This document shows, in pieces, positions 31,801-31,846 of a stretch of DNA of 31,846 nucleotides (positions within the stretch are counted from its first letter, which is position 1; the number at the start of each line of letters is the position of its first letter). The notes beneath the pieces were generated by a model that saw nothing but the letters and a program-made list of their open reading frames with translations, was not told where the DNA came from and ran no database searches. The DNA comes from Lachnospiraceae bacterium (GTDB taxonomy: Bacteria; Bacillota; Clostridia; Lachnospirales; Lachnospiraceae). A program made the translations under genes and the position numbers. Location of the stretch: the NCBI GenBank assembly GCA_900771955.1, contig CAAGPW010000282.1, positions 1-31,846 on the forward strand, given 5' to 3'.

Positions 31801-31846
31801 GTTCTGTTCTGTTCTGTTCTGTTCTGTTCTGTTCTGTTCTGTTCTG
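31801..31846. repeat. (GTTCT)n pentanucleotide array at window edge
   Basis: Nine perfect copies of GTTCT plus one base, reaching the last base of the window, so the true length is unknown. A 5-bp unit changes reading frame with each copy. Confidence 0.97.

Noticed and set aside
1..31846. CRISPR arrays, tRNA or rRNA genes, insertion sequences
   Set aside because: No regularly spaced repeat array, tRNA-like cloverleaf, rRNA segment or transposase reading frame was seen.

Overview
The window looks like a chromosomal segment from a Gram-positive anaerobic Firmicute of the class Clostridia, most likely a Lachnospiraceae member (Roseburia/Agathobacter-like; the genus is a guess). Reasons: strong AGGAGG ribosome binding sites and several TTG/GTG starts; the short HisG + HisZ pair; a HisF-like-HisI-HisE fusion; the rplU-prp-rpmA-obgE-yhbY-nadD-yqeK-rsfS operon preceded by the TIGR03960/DUF2344/rng genes; and Bacillus-type (CGAAC..GTTCG) LexA boxes. 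The right third is small accessory genes of lower recognisability.

Layout. 1-210: 3' end of an unrecognised gene, then about 600 nt of AT-rich non-coding DNA with repeats and hairpins. 839-2481 (+): Xer-type tyrosine recombinase and luxS. 2637-4184 (-): L-lactate dehydrogenase and D-aminoacyl-tRNA deacylase. 4419-5162 (+): TtcA-like tRNA thiolation enzyme, whose stop overlaps the convergent plsC-like acyltransferase. 5986-7147: divergent LysM (YneA-like) gene and lexA sharing an SOS control region. 7247-15876 (-): long translation/ribosome operon from a small membrane protein and radical SAM gene down to rsfS. 16050-17881 (-): marR-type regulator and citrate synthase. 18031-23098 (-): histidine operon hisZ-G-D-B-(F-like)IE with a consensus promoter. 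23209-23742 (-): RecU Holliday junction resolvase.

23821-31584 (-) is accessory: an AlbA/HATPase-type ATP-binding regulator that appears to carry an internal deletion; three membrane proteins including an overlooked 54-aa one; a HipA-like kinase overlapping a small partner that has no evident helix-turn-helix; tiny ORFs (29 and 70 aa) joined by an ATGA overlap; a three-gene cluster of a 113-aa protein, a Rossmann/TIR-like protein with a C-terminal membrane segment, and the two ends of what looks like a larger protein that has lost its middle; and a WYL-domain regulator. The window ends in a (GTTCT)9 pentanucleotide array.

How parts work together. LexA and the YneA-like cell-division suppressor form the SOS checkpoint. 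Prp should trim the N-terminal extension of ribosomal protein L27 encoded next to it, in an operon of ribosome assembly factors (ObgE, YhbY, RsfS). HisZ supplies the regulatory subunit for the short HisG. The MarR-like protein probably represses its own promoter and citrate synthase. The best candidates for undescribed biology are the 28.0-30.5 kb gene clusters and the near-identical promoter modules in front of recU and the ATP-binding regulator.
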